This document shows, one piece after another, positions 20,246 through 30,095 of a DNA stretch of 44,553 nucleotides; within the stretch, counting starts at the first letter, position 1; the number at the start of each line of letters is the position of its first letter. The position numbers and the translations under genes are program-made. The notes beneath the pieces are model-generated. The model searched no databases. It saw nothing but the letters and a program-made list of their open reading frames with translations, and had not been told where the DNA came from. This stretch comes from Patescibacteria group bacterium (GTDB taxonomy: Bacteria; Patescibacteriota; Patescibacteriia; Patescibacteriales; UBA12465). The stretch is taken from the NCBI GenBank assembly GCA_027858435.1, contig JAQICS010000015.1, positions 1 through 44,553 on the forward strand, in the 5' to 3' direction.

Positions 20246-22930
20246 TTAAATTTGTAATCCTTTTTCTATTTCAATCTCTGCCTTATCGTTAATAACAATA
20301 ATATCACGTCGTTTAAGCTCACCTGATAATATTTTATTAGCAATAACATTTTCCACCTTTTCTTGAAGTAATCTTCGTAAAGGACGGGCACCAAATTTTG
20401 GATCATAGCCTTGTTTTGCTAAAATTTTCACCCCTCTTTTGTCAGCCTTTAAGCTAAAACCTTTTTTCTCCAAATTCTTCTTTATTTTCTTAAGCATTAA
20501 GGTGGTAATTGAAGTAACATCTTCTTCACTTAAAGTTTTAAAAACAATTATACCATCAAAACGATTGATAAGCTCCGGTCGCATGTGTTTATTTAAGTGA
20601 TCATCAATTAAACCTTGGGTGATAACATTTATATCAGTATCTTTCTTTATCTCATCTTGAATATAATTAGCACCAATGTTTGAAGTAGCAATTATAATTG
20701 ACTCAGAAAAACTAACTGTTCTTCCTTGTCCATCGGTTAATCTTCCATCATCTAGCATTTGTAAAAACAAATTTAAAATATCTGGATTAGCTTTTTCTAT
20801 CTCATCAAGTAAAATAAGAGAAAATGGTTTTTTACGGACTGCTTCGGTTAGGTAACCTTTAGTACCACTGGTATCACCGATCATTTTACTTAAGCTATCA
20901 CTTCCCTGATATTCACTCATGTCAATTCTAACCAAGTAATCTTCATCACCAAAATAAATATCAGATACTGATTTTGCTAATTCTGTCTTACCAACACCAG
21001 TTGGTCCTAAAAACAAAAAGCTAGCAATTGGTTTATTTCCGCTTTTAATTTGGGCTCTAGCTCTTCTTAAACTGGCTGACACTGCTTTTACTGCTTCTTC
21101 TTGTCCCACTAAGCGCTTATGTATTTCTTCTTCAAGGTTTAATAATTTTTGACTCTCTTCTTCACTAACTTTTTGGGCTGGAATTCCAGTTAACTCACTA
21201 ATAGCAACCGCCACATCTTCTTTGCCACAAAAAGAATCTTCTGGATTATTAGCCGCCCGACTAGCAGCCACTGAAGCCGCTTTTTGTAGAAGATTAATAG
21301 CTTTAAGTGGTAAATATTTATCATGAAAATACTTTTCAGACATATTAACCGCTGCCTCAAGCGCTCCATAGACTACAAACACTCCATATTTAGATTCAAT
21401 TTGTCCCACCTTGCTCTGAAGTATTTGAATGGCATTGTTTTTCTCTGGCTCCTTAACAGAGATTTTAGTCATAGCTTCTCCCAAAGCAGTTCTTTCAACA
21501 TATGAGGAATAATTTCTAGAAGAAGCAGAAGCAATAGCAAATATATGTTTTCTTCTAACTGATTCAGCTAACACTTCAGATAGATCTAAACTTTCTTGAC
21601 TACCAGCTGAGATTCCAATTAGATTTTCAACATTATCAATATATAATACAATATTTCCTGAACGACTTGCTTCTGATATACAAGCTAAAAGTCTTTCTTG
21701 AGCCAGTGAGGCATCTGCTCCTGAAACTAAAATAGAGGTATCAAGTTCAATTAAACGACGATCGCGCATAAACTTTGGCACATCTTCCTCAACCATTATT
21801 TGAGCCAAACCATTAATTATTGTAGTTTTTCCAACTCCATTATGACCAACTAGTAATAATCCATTATGACCACCATTAAAGGATTGAAATATTTGTCTAA
21901 ATTCTTTTTCTCTTCCAATACACATTTCTAAATTTCCAAATTTAGCTTGAATAGTTAAATCATGAGAAAACTTATCTAAAGTTGGAGTAGCAATAGCGGT
22001 ATATGATCTATTCATATTGCCCTCTGGCTTTAAAAGAGCGGAGCTATGAAATTTTTTATACTTCTTTTTCAATTTACGATTAATCCTAAACCAAGCAACT
22101 GTGTTTCTAATCCTATCAGCGTTTACCCCTACCTCTTCAAGTATTTCCGCTAGAACATCATCTCTTGCATAGCAATATGAAATAATATTTAAAGGATCAA
22201 CGTTGTCTTGACCTAAATTATATGCTTCCACAAGAGCACAAATCATAATTTCCTCTAAATCATTATCTTCTTCTTCCTTGTACTCTTCTCTGGCTAAGTT
22301 TCTATCAAGCAAAGAAATCATTTTTTTAGCATCAACATTTAATCTGATAAAAACATTTTGAATTTCCTTATTCTTTAAAAGTACTCTAAAGATATGTAAA
22401 CTATTGGCTTTTTTTAAATTTAAATCCTTGGCTAAAAAACAAGCTTCCTCTATTAACTCAATTGCTTCATCAGTACAAGCATCAACTATATTAAATCTTT
22501 TCCCTTCTTTCTTATTTTTCCCCTCATCATTATTAAAATCCTTTTTTTTAATCTTTTTAGTTTCTGCTTTTTTTTGACTAATTCTGTAAACAAAAAATAA
22601 ATCAAAGAAAAGACTAAGAAGAAATATAAGTATTAAAAAATCAAATTCTTGCCAAAAAAAGATAAGATTTAAAGGATTGGCAATTATTTTATCCAAATTT
22701 AAATATATCCAAAAAGCAAAAGAAAGCCATCCTGAAATAATTACTATTATTCCTAAAATGTTGGCAATTTTATAGAATCTATTCTTAAACTTTTTTAAAA
22801 GGGATATTGATTTTTTAACCGGATAATTCCAATACAGAAACCTGCCCAAAAACCAGCTACCATAAATTTTTCTGGTATCATCATAGACAAACTCTATATC
22901 TTCAGGATTTATACGTTCTTGTTCAGGCAT
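20246..22930 (-). CDS. Membrane-anchored Clp-family AAA+ ATPase (two N-terminal TM segments, Clp_N, D1, D2)
   Basis: GHNGVGKTT and GPTGVGKTE Walker A; LLDEIEKANPDILN; hydrophobic segments in first ~120 aa. Confidence 0.9.
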   Translation of the reverse strand: MPEQERINPEDIEFVYDDTRKIYGSWFLGRFLYWNYPVKKSISLLKKFKNRFYKIANILGIIVIISGWLSFAFWIYLNLDKIIANPLNLIFFWQEFDFLILIFLLSLFFDLFFVYRISQKKAETKKIKKKDFNNDEGKNKKEGKRFNIVDACTDEAIELIEEACFLAKDLNLKKANSLHIFRVLLKNKEIQNVFIRLNVDAKKMISLLDRNLAREEYKEEEDNDLEEIMICALVEAYNLGQDNVDPLNIISYCYARDDVLAEILEEVGVNADRIRNTVAWFRINRKLKKKYKKFHSSALLKPEGNMNRSYTAIATPTLDKFSHDLTIQAKFGNLEMCIGREKEFRQIFQSFNGGHNGLLLVGHNGVGKTTIINGLAQIMVEEDVPKFMRDRRLIELDTSILVSGADASLAQERLLACISEASRSGNIVLYIDNVENLIGISAGSQESLDLSEVLAESVRRKHIFAIASASSRNYSSYVERTALGEAMTKISVKEPEKNNAIQILQSKVGQIESKYGVFVVYGALEAAVNMSEKYFHDKYLPLKAINLLQKAASVAASRAANNPEDSFCGKEDVAVAISELTGIPAQKVSEEESQKLLNLEEEIHKRLVGQEEAVKAVSASLRRARAQIKSGNKPIASFLFLGPTGVGKTELAKSVSDIYFGDEDYLVRIDMSEYQGSDSLSKMIGDTSGTKGYLTEAVRKKPFSLILLDEIEKANPDILNLFLQMLDDGRLTDGQGRTVSFSESIIIATSNIGANYIQDEIKKDTDINVITQGLIDDHLNKHMRPELINRFDGIIVFKTLSEEDVTSITTLMLKKIKKNLEKKGFSLKADKRGVKILAKQGYDPKFGARPLRRLLQEKVENVIANKILSGELKRRDIIVINDKAEIEIEKGLQI

Positions 22931-22939
22931 ATAAAATAT

Positions 22940-23314
22940 TTAAAAAATTTGAAAAATTAAAGCAAAGACGATAAAGGCTGGAATTGCAATCCAAAAAAGA
23001 ACGGATATAATTGCCACAAATATCCAAAACAGCATAACAAAAGATCGGTAAAGTATTTGAAAAAATCTAATAAAAAAACTAATCATTCTTCCACTAAAAT
23101 CATATTGACCATACATCGGTACAAATATATTTTTCACCCAAACGCTAAGACCAATATTTTTTTCTCTGTCTTTTATCATTTTAAGTAATGACTTTATTTT
23201 TTTAAACAAGCCAACGGTGTACCACCAAACTGGAAAATATAGTATTTTCCCTAACATTTCGGCAATAATTACGGAAAAATAGCTAGCTGAGTTGTTAGAT
23301 ATAACATTTTTCAT
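22940..23314 (-). CDS. Small membrane protein, hypothetical; upstream of and co-oriented with the membrane Clp gene
   Basis: Hydrophobic segments; 9 bp from the Clp ORF. Confidence 0.65.
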   Translation of the reverse strand: MKNVISNNSASYFSVIIAEMLGKILYFPVWWYTVGLFKKIKSLLKMIKDREKNIGLSVWVKNIFVPMYGQYDFSGRMISFFIRFFQILYRSFVMLFWIFVAIISVLFWIAIPAFIVFALIFQIF

Positions 23315-23399
23315 TTTTTAAATTATTAATAGTAAAATATAGTAATTATATTTTCATATTTAGCTTATTTAATAATATAATAACATTAATTATAGGCAA

Positions 23400-23428
23400 T
23401 TGACAACTAAGAAAAGATATATTAACAT
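23400..23428 (+). promoter_or_regulatory. Putative sigma70 promoter of clpB
   Basis: TTGACA (23400-23405), 17 nt, TAACAT (23423-23428). Confidence 0.6.
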
Positions 23429-23432
23429 ACTA

Positions 23433-23459
23433 TTAGCACTCTTATCATAAGACTGCTAA
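23433..23459 (+). promoter_or_regulatory. CIRCE element (HrcA operator)
   Basis: TTAGCACTC-N9-GACTGCTAA; one mismatch to TTAGCACTC-N9-GAGTGCTAA. Confidence 0.9.
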
Positions 23460-23492
23460 GATAATTCCAATAAATTACTAAAATTTACACAT

Positions 23493-26138
23493 ATGTTCAA
23501 TAAATTTACCGATAAATCACAGGAAGTAATAATTAACTCTCAAGCAATTGCTACCAGCTTTGGTCAAGCAAATATTGAGGCTCTTCACATACTGCTTGCT
23601 CTTTCAGAGCAAAACGAAGGATTAACTAAACCAGTTTTAGAAAAATTAAAAATAGACCCCGATAGAATTGAAGAGCAAACTGTTAAAGAAATTGAAAAGC
23701 TTCCCCACTCTAAAACTGGAGCTTCAAATCCAAACGGACCGATTCAATCTGTATCTGGTACAGCTGAGACTGCTTTAGTATTAGAACGAGCTAAAAAAGA
23801 AGCTGATGGTATGAGCGATGAATTTATTTCTACCGAACACATTCTTCTAGCTTTAATTGGTATTAAATCAAAAGCTCAAGAAGTTCTTTTAAGCTTTAAA
23901 GTTGATTATAAAAAGGTTAAAGAAATTCTAAAAGAATTACGGGGCTCTCAACATGTGAATGATCCTTTTCCTGAAAATAAATACAAAGTACTAGAAAAAT
24001 ATACTAGCAATTTAACTGAACTTGCTAGAACTGAAAAACTAGATCCAGTTATCGGACGTGACCAAGAAATCAGACGTATTATGCAAGTACTACTCCGCCG
24101 TACTAAAAACAATCCTGTTTTAATCGGTGAACCTGGTACTGGTAAGACTGCTATTGTTGAAGGACTAGCGCAAAGAATTATCTCCGGTGACGTTCCAGAA
24201 AATTTAAAAGATAAAGAAATAGTAACTCTTGATTTAGGTTCTTTAGTAGCGGGAGCAAAATTTAGAGGTGAATTTGAAGATCGTTTAAAAGCAGTTATAA
24301 AAGAAGTTAAATCACAAAATGGAAAAATAATTCTTTTTATCGACGAACTCCACACTCTAGTTGGAACTGGCGCTTCCGATGGTGCAATGGATGCTTCAAA
24401 TATGTTAAAGCCAGCTTTAGCTAAAGGTGATCTTAGAACAATTGGAGCAACCACCACTAAAGAATATCAAAAATATATTGAAAAAGATGCCGCTCTTGAA
24501 AGACGTTTTCAACCAATTTTAACTGATGAACCAACTATTGAAGACACCGTTAGTATGTTAAGAGGGCTAAAGGAAAAATACGAAGTTCATCACGGCGTTA
24601 GAATTACTGACGATGCTTTAATAGCAGCTGCTAAACTCTCTAACCGCTATATCAGCGATAGATTTCTACCGGACAAAGCAGTAGATTTAATTGATGAAGC
24701 CACTTCTTCTCTGCGCATGGAAATTGATTCAATGCCAGAAGAACTTGATCAATTAAAAAGAAATATTAATCAATTAGAATTAAATAAAGCTGGTTTAAAA
24801 AATAGTGCTAAAAAAACTAATAACTCTAAAGGATTAAAATCTCTTAATTCTGAATTAGCTCAACTTAAAGAAAAAGCAAATCAATTAGAACTTCATTGGA
24901 AGAATGAAAAAAATATAATTTCTAAACTTCGCTCTTTAAAGAAAGAACTAGAAGATTTAAAAATTAAATCAGAAATACTACAAAGACAAGGAGCTGATTT
25001 AAATGAAGTAGCGGAAATTAAATATGGCTTAATTCCGGAAAAAGAGAGTGAAATAAAAAATAACCAACTTGAATTAACTAAAATACAAAAGAAAGGTCAA
25101 AGAATCCTAAAAGAAGAAGTTGATGAAGAAGATATTGCTAAAGTTGTAGCTCGCTGGACTGGTATTCCAACTAACAAAATGCTACAAGATGATATTAAAA
25201 AACTAGCTAACGCTGAAGATAATCTTGCTAAAAAGGTTATTGGTCAAAATGAAGCAATTGAAGCAATTTCTAATGCCTTACGTCGTAGCCGAGCCGGAAT
25301 TAATGAAGAGAAAAAACCAATTGGCTCATATTTATTTGTTGGACCAAGTGGTGTTGGAAAAACTGAATTAGCTAAATCACTAGCTCGCTTTATGTTTAAT
25401 GATGAAAAATCATTAATCAGATTAGACATGAGTGAGTTTATGGAAAAGCACTCTGTAGCTAAATTAATCGGTTCCCCTCCTGGATACGTTGGTCATGACG
25501 ATGGTGGTCAATTAACTGACAAAGTTAGACGTCATCCATATAGTGTAATTCTATTTGATGAAATTGAAAAAGCTCATCCAGATATGTTTAATATGCTGCT
25601 ACAAATTTTAGATGACGGTCGCTTAACTGACGCCAAAGGAAGAGTAGTTAATTTCAAAAATACTATTGTAATTATGACCTCAAATCTTGGCAATGAAATC
25701 ATTAAACAATATTCAATTGGCTTTAACACTGAAGAGGATAAAGAAAATGGTGGTCGTGATCAGGAAATGAAAGACAAGATTGATGGAATATTAAAACAAA
25801 ACTTTAAACTAGAATTTCTTAACCGTATTGATGAAATTGTTTTATTTAAGAGCTTAAATAAAAAGAGTTTAGAAAAGATTGTTGACCTTGAATTAGCTAA
25901 AGTTGAAAAAAGACTTAATAATAAGAATATTACCATTAAAGTTAGTGCTAAGGTTAAAAAACTACTGGCTGAAAAAGGCTATGACACTAGCTATGGTGCT
26001 CGTCCTCTTAAAAGATTAATCCAAACTATGATTCTAGATGAAATGGCAATGGATATTATTGAAGGTAAAATTAATGAAGGAGATAAGGTTAATATTGACT
26101 TGGGGAAAAAGTCAGAAATTGTGTTGGCTGTAAAATAA
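23493..26138 (+). CDS. clpB: ClpB-type disaggregase/AAA+ chaperone
   Basis: GEPGTGKTAIVEGLAQRI, GAKFRGEFEDRLKAV, AALERRFQP, coiled-coil M-domain-like region, GSPPGYVGHDDGGQLT, LDEIEKAHPD. Confidence 0.93.
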   Translation: MFNKFTDKSQEVIINSQAIATSFGQANIEALHILLALSEQNEGLTKPVLEKLKIDPDRIEEQTVKEIEKLPHSKTGASNPNGPIQSVSGTAETALVLERAKKEADGMSDEFISTEHILLALIGIKSKAQEVLLSFKVDYKKVKEILKELRGSQHVNDPFPENKYKVLEKYTSNLTELARTEKLDPVIGRDQEIRRIMQVLLRRTKNNPVLIGEPGTGKTAIVEGLAQRIISGDVPENLKDKEIVTLDLGSLVAGAKFRGEFEDRLKAVIKEVKSQNGKIILFIDELHTLVGTGASDGAMDASNMLKPALAKGDLRTIGATTTKEYQKYIEKDAALERRFQPILTDEPTIEDTVSMLRGLKEKYEVHHGVRITDDALIAAAKLSNRYISDRFLPDKAVDLIDEATSSLRMEIDSMPEELDQLKRNINQLELNKAGLKNSAKKTNNSKGLKSLNSELAQLKEKANQLELHWKNEKNIISKLRSLKKELEDLKIKSEILQRQGADLNEVAEIKYGLIPEKESEIKNNQLELTKIQKKGQRILKEEVDEEDIAKVVARWTGIPTNKMLQDDIKKLANAEDNLAKKVIGQNEAIEAISNALRRSRAGINEEKKPIGSYLFVGPSGVGKTELAKSLARFMFNDEKSLIRLDMSEFMEKHSVAKLIGSPPGYVGHDDGGQLTDKVRRHPYSVILFDEIEKAHPDMFNMLLQILDDGRLTDAKGRVVNFKNTIVIMTSNLGNEIIKQYSIGFNTEEDKENGGRDQEMKDKIDGILKQNFKLEFLNRIDEIVLFKSLNKKSLEKIVDLELAKVEKRLNNKNITIKVSAKVKKLLAEKGYDTSYGARPLKRLIQTMILDEMAMDIIEGKINEGDKVNIDLGKKSEIVLAVK

Positions 26139-26185
26139 ATTTTATAGTATAATAGGAATTGCTAAAAAATTAACAAACATAAAAA

Positions 26186-27742
26186 ATGAAATCTATCAAA
26201 ATATCCTACATAATAGCAATTACAATTATATTATTTACTGGACTTAGTCCGCTAAATGCCAAAGCTGAATTTGATCCCAATAGAATTATTGAAGATAACT
26301 TTTTCTTTAATACCAACTCAATGACAATTTCAGAAATTCAATCTTTTTTAGAAGAAAAGAATAGTTTTTTAGCTGGTTATGTCATTAAAAACGCCTATGG
26401 AACTTCAAAAACAGCCGCTCAAATAATTTGGGATGCTGCTAATAATAATTATGATTGTGATGGAGTAGAATTAAGAGATCACCCAAGTGAAGCAGAAAGA
26501 ATGGTGAAGTGTAAAAAAATAACAACCATTAATCCTCAGTTTCTATTAATTCTTCTACAAAAAGAGCAAAGTTTAATTACTAAAGCTAGTCCAAGTCAAA
26601 AAACTCTTGATGAAGCAACTGGTTATGGATGTCCAACCGGTGGCTACTGTAGTCCGTATTGGAAAGGTTTTGGCAAACAAGTAAACAGTGCATCACTGCA
26701 GTTTAAAGCATACTATAACAGTCCAGCTAATTATCGTTTTAGAAATGGTGGGACCTATATTGCTAAAGATAAATACTCAATGCTTAAAACTATAGCTCAA
26801 GCCATACAAGATGGGTCATATAATGAAATAGCTGATTCTCCGGAATTTACTACTATTACTATTAAAAACAAGGCTACAGCTGCCCTATATAATTACACTC
26901 CTCATGTATATAATGGAAACTATAATGTATACAAACTACTAAATAACTATTTCCCTGAAGTAGTAAATGGCAATAGTAATTTCCCAACAACAAACGAACC
27001 AGTTAGAGATTTAAGAAGTTTTCCAAATGGAACGCTAATTAAAGCAGAAACTCAACCAGAAATCTGGTTAATTGATAATGGTCAAAAAAGACATTTTGCT
27101 AACTGGTCAACCTTTGCTACTCGCTTTAGCCTAGATCAAGTAATTACCGCTACTGAAGCAGAAATAGAAAAGTATTCAAAAGGTCCAGCTATTAAATTCC
27201 CTAACTATTCTTTAGTTAAAACAGATAAAGAAAATATCTATCTTTTAGTTGATGATAAAAAAAGACCATTTGCTAGTGAAGAAGTGTATAAAAACTTTGG
27301 CTTTCACCCAAGTGAACTTGAAAGTGCTAAAGAAACTGATCTTTTAAGCTATGACATGGGAAAAGAAATTACCTTTAACTCAACTTATTTAACTGGTATC
27401 ATTGTTGAAGAAGTAGAAACAGGTAAATACTTTTACCTTGAAGATGATACTAAGGCCCCAATTGATAAACTAGTAATTGAAACAAGGTATAAAAATCAAT
27501 CTATATCTAAAAAAAGTCAGGCTGAATTAAATAAACTAGAAAAAGTTGATCCAATTTTATTTAAAGATAGTACTTTAGTTAGAACCTCAAATTATCCAAC
27601 AATATATCTAATATCTGATGAAAAAAAACGACCTTTTGCTAGCAAGGCTGTATTTAACAAATTAGGATATAGTGAAGATAATGTTATAACCGCTAGCTCA
27701 CAAGTCCTTTATTACTATGATAAAGGTGAAATAATTAAATAA
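26186..27742 (+). CDS. Secreted protein of CPR-type with C-terminal ~50-60-aa repeats
   Basis: Signal peptide; repeats such as SLVKTDKENIYLLVDDKKRPFASEEVYKNFGF and TLVRTSNYPTIYLISDEKKRPFASKAVFNKLGY. Confidence 0.75.
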   Translation: MKSIKISYIIAITIILFTGLSPLNAKAEFDPNRIIEDNFFFNTNSMTISEIQSFLEEKNSFLAGYVIKNAYGTSKTAAQIIWDAANNNYDCDGVELRDHPSEAERMVKCKKITTINPQFLLILLQKEQSLITKASPSQKTLDEATGYGCPTGGYCSPYWKGFGKQVNSASLQFKAYYNSPANYRFRNGGTYIAKDKYSMLKTIAQAIQDGSYNEIADSPEFTTITIKNKATAALYNYTPHVYNGNYNVYKLLNNYFPEVVNGNSNFPTTNEPVRDLRSFPNGTLIKAETQPEIWLIDNGQKRHFANWSTFATRFSLDQVITATEAEIEKYSKGPAIKFPNYSLVKTDKENIYLLVDDKKRPFASEEVYKNFGFHPSELESAKETDLLSYDMGKEITFNSTYLTGIIVEEVETGKYFYLEDDTKAPIDKLVIETRYKNQSISKKSQAELNKLEKVDPILFKDSTLVRTSNYPTIYLISDEKKRPFASKAVFNKLGYSEDNVITASSQVLYYYDKGEIIK

Positions 27743-27754
27743 ATAATAATATAT

Positions 27755-28630
27755 ATGTCCCTTTTAGTCGCCGGATTATTACCCCATTGTCCCCTTTTAA
27801 TTCCAGAAATAGGGCGATCAAATCAAAAGTTTTTAACAAAAAACATCACCGCCTATAACCAAATCTCTCAAGAGATTAAAGATAATGAAGTTGAAACACT
27901 TGTTATCATCAGTCCACACGCTTTAGACGCCGAAGGCTTAAAAATTAATGTTTCTCCAGAAATGATAATTGATTTTAAAGACTTTGGTTTAATTTCTGGA
28001 AAAGATAAAATTAAAGGTGACTCAACCTTAGCTGACAAATTATACTCAGCCTTAAAGGAAGAAATTGATCTTAAAATGGTGTCACATCCACTTCTTGATT
28101 ATGGTAGTGCTGTCCCCTCTTTTCTTTTAAAGAAAGACAATCCTAATTTAAAGATTGTTGTTATATCAGTTTCAAAAAACCATGATGCTAGTTTTCATAA
28201 TTTAGTAGGTAAAACCATTAAACAGGTTTTAAAAGATACTCCTAAGAAAACTGCTATTGTTGCCTCCGGTGATCTTTCTCATAGTCTAAAAAGAAAATCA
28301 CCAGCCGGCTTTAACCCAAAAGCTAATAAATTTGATAATAAAATAATTGAAATTCTAAGCAAAGAAGAAAGCGCTGAAGAAAATATTATCAAAGTTGATT
28401 TCAGCTTAGCAGAAGATGTTGGTCAATGCGCTCTTAGACCCTTAATTGTTCTCTTAGGAGCAATGTCGTCTCAATTTGAAGCCAAACAACTAGCCTATGA
28501 AACTGAATTTGGAATCGGTTATCTAAGTTTCATATTTAAACCATTTAATAAGATAGAAGAAGAAGAAGAAGAAGAAGAAGAAGAAGAAAATATAATAAAT
28601 GATGAAAATAATTTAAAAGAAATTAAATAA
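27755..28630 (+). CDS. MEMO/class III extradiol dioxygenase-like (AmmeMemoRadiSam system protein B-like)
   Basis: GLLPHCPLLIPEIG, LVIISPHAL, AIVASGDLSHSLK, FDNKIIEIL. Confidence 0.8.
   Translation: MSLLVAGLLPHCPLLIPEIGRSNQKFLTKNITAYNQISQEIKDNEVETLVIISPHALDAEGLKINVSPEMIIDFKDFGLISGKDKIKGDSTLADKLYSALKEEIDLKMVSHPLLDYGSAVPSFLLKKDNPNLKIVVISVSKNHDASFHNLVGKTIKQVLKDTPKKTAIVASGDLSHSLKRKSPAGFNPKANKFDNKIIEILSKEESAEENIIKVDFSLAEDVGQCALRPLIVLLGAMSSQFEAKQLAYETEFGIGYLSFIFKPFNKIEEEEEEEEEEENIINDENNLKEIK
28556..28588 (+). repeat. (GAA)11 microsatellite encoding Glu11
   Basis: Direct read. Confidence 0.95.
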
Positions 28631-28637
28631 TTAGCCT

Positions 28638-28949
28638 ATGCCTCTTGAATCTTTTTCAGATATATATAATAATAAAAAACCAACTAAAAAGGCTCCCGCC
28701 TATAGATGGCAAGATTTAGCCTTACAATTAATTAATGATCTTTCTGTTCCAAATAATAAAAAATCATCAATTTTTAAAGCTTGTCGAGATAATTCAGAAT
28801 CAAGAATAAGAACTGCTTTAAATGATACTAAGGAACTGTGTAAAGGTGGTTCAAAATGGCAATATTTTTTCAAAGTATTAAGCTCACTTAATCAAAAAGA
28901 AGCTGAAGGCAAGGAAGAGGAAAATAAAGATATAAAAGAAAATAAATAA
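28638..28949 (+). CDS. Hypothetical protein
   Basis: ORF between MEMO-like gene and def, tight spacing. Confidence 0.65.
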   Translation: MPLESFSDIYNNKKPTKKAPAYRWQDLALQLINDLSVPNNKKSSIFKACRDNSESRIRTALNDTKELCKGGSKWQYFFKVLSSLNQKEAEGKEEENKDIKENK

Positions 28950-28950
28950 A

Positions 28951-29490
28951 ATGAACAAAGAAAAAAATAACAATAAAGAAAATTTTTTAGATATAATACA
29001 TCATCCTGATGAAAGATTAAGGAAGATAAGTGATGAAGTTGACTTAAAGGATATAAAAAAACCTGAATTCCAAAATTGGCTTCAGGACTTAAAGTTAACT
29101 ATGATTAAAAAAGATGGAGCTGGTCTTGCTGCACCTCAGGTTGGTAAAAATATTAGAGTTTTTGTAGTAAATGATGAAAAAAATAATATTATATTAATTA
29201 ATCCCAAAATCACTAAAAAATCTTGGGCTAGAGAACTAGACGATGAAGGTTGTCTATCTGTTGTAAACACAAAAGGAGAACTAGTTTATGGTCCAGTTTC
29301 CAGACATAAAAAAATAAACTGCAGTTATATTGACGAAAATGGAAACCCAAAAAAAATAAAAGTAGATAAGTTCCTAGCTCGGGTTATTCAACATGAAAAT
29401 GATCACTTAAATGGAATCCTTTTTATCGACCACATTTCCTCTCCCCTTCCGGATCTTCCAGATAATGTAGAAGAGAGCCAAAATAACTAA
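28951..29490 (+). CDS. def: Peptide deformylase
   Basis: GAGLAAPQVG, DEGCLSV, VIQHENDHLNGILFIDHI. Confidence 0.96.
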   Translation: MNKEKNNNKENFLDIIHHPDERLRKISDEVDLKDIKKPEFQNWLQDLKLTMIKKDGAGLAAPQVGKNIRVFVVNDEKNNIILINPKITKKSWARELDDEGCLSVVNTKGELVYGPVSRHKKINCSYIDENGNPKKIKVDKFLARVIQHENDHLNGILFIDHISSPLPDLPDNVEESQNN

Positions 29491-30042
29491 AACCCAACTA
29501 AGTTCTTGATAATATCCATGAAATGATTCTGGGTTCGCACCGATAAAATAACCTAAAGCCGCTAATATACTAACCCAAATAAATGACCCCAAGGCAGTTA
29601 AAGAGACAAATGTTAAAAAATTCATTTTAGAAAAACCAGCTGGTATTGAAACAAGTTGACGAATAACTGGAATTAAGCGCCCCAAAAAAGTAGCAGATTT
29701 AGAGTTAGCTAAAAAGTACTTTTCCGCTCTAGCTATTTTTTCCGGACTGATAAATATAAATTTAGCTAAACGATGATTAGCTAATTTGTAAATAACATAT
29801 CTTCCCAAAGATAAAGATAGAAAATAATTAATTACCGCTCCTATCACACTTCCTAAAACACCAAACAAAACAACCAAATATATATTCATTTCTCCTTGAC
29901 TAGCTAAATAAGCGGCTGGTGGGACTATTATTTCTGAAGGAAAAGGTAAAAAAGAACTTTCAATTGCCATTAAAATAGTTACCCCTAAGTAACCTAAGTC
30001 AGCGGTTATTCCTAAAAAGAATTGAATAAAAGATGAGAACAT
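29407..30042 (-). CDS. DedA family membrane protein
   Basis: FLPFPSEIIVPPAAYLASQGEMN, GRLIPVIRQLVSIPAGFSKMNFLTF. Confidence 0.92.
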   Translation of the reverse strand: MFSSFIQFFLGITADLGYLGVTILMAIESSFLPFPSEIIVPPAAYLASQGEMNIYLVVLFGVLGSVIGAVINYFLSLSLGRYVIYKLANHRLAKFIFISPEKIARAEKYFLANSKSATFLGRLIPVIRQLVSIPAGFSKMNFLTFVSLTALGSFIWVSILAALGYFIGANPESFHGYYQELSWVLVILALFYIIWKIRKGRGNVVDKKDSI

Positions 30043-30095
30043 GTTTTAAAATATTAATAAATTACCTAATATAAATATAGATTATTACAGCTATT

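Noticed and set aside
23948-24457. 169-aa minus-strand ORF
   Set aside because: Antisense to the well-supported clpB coding region; typical shadow ORF without motifs
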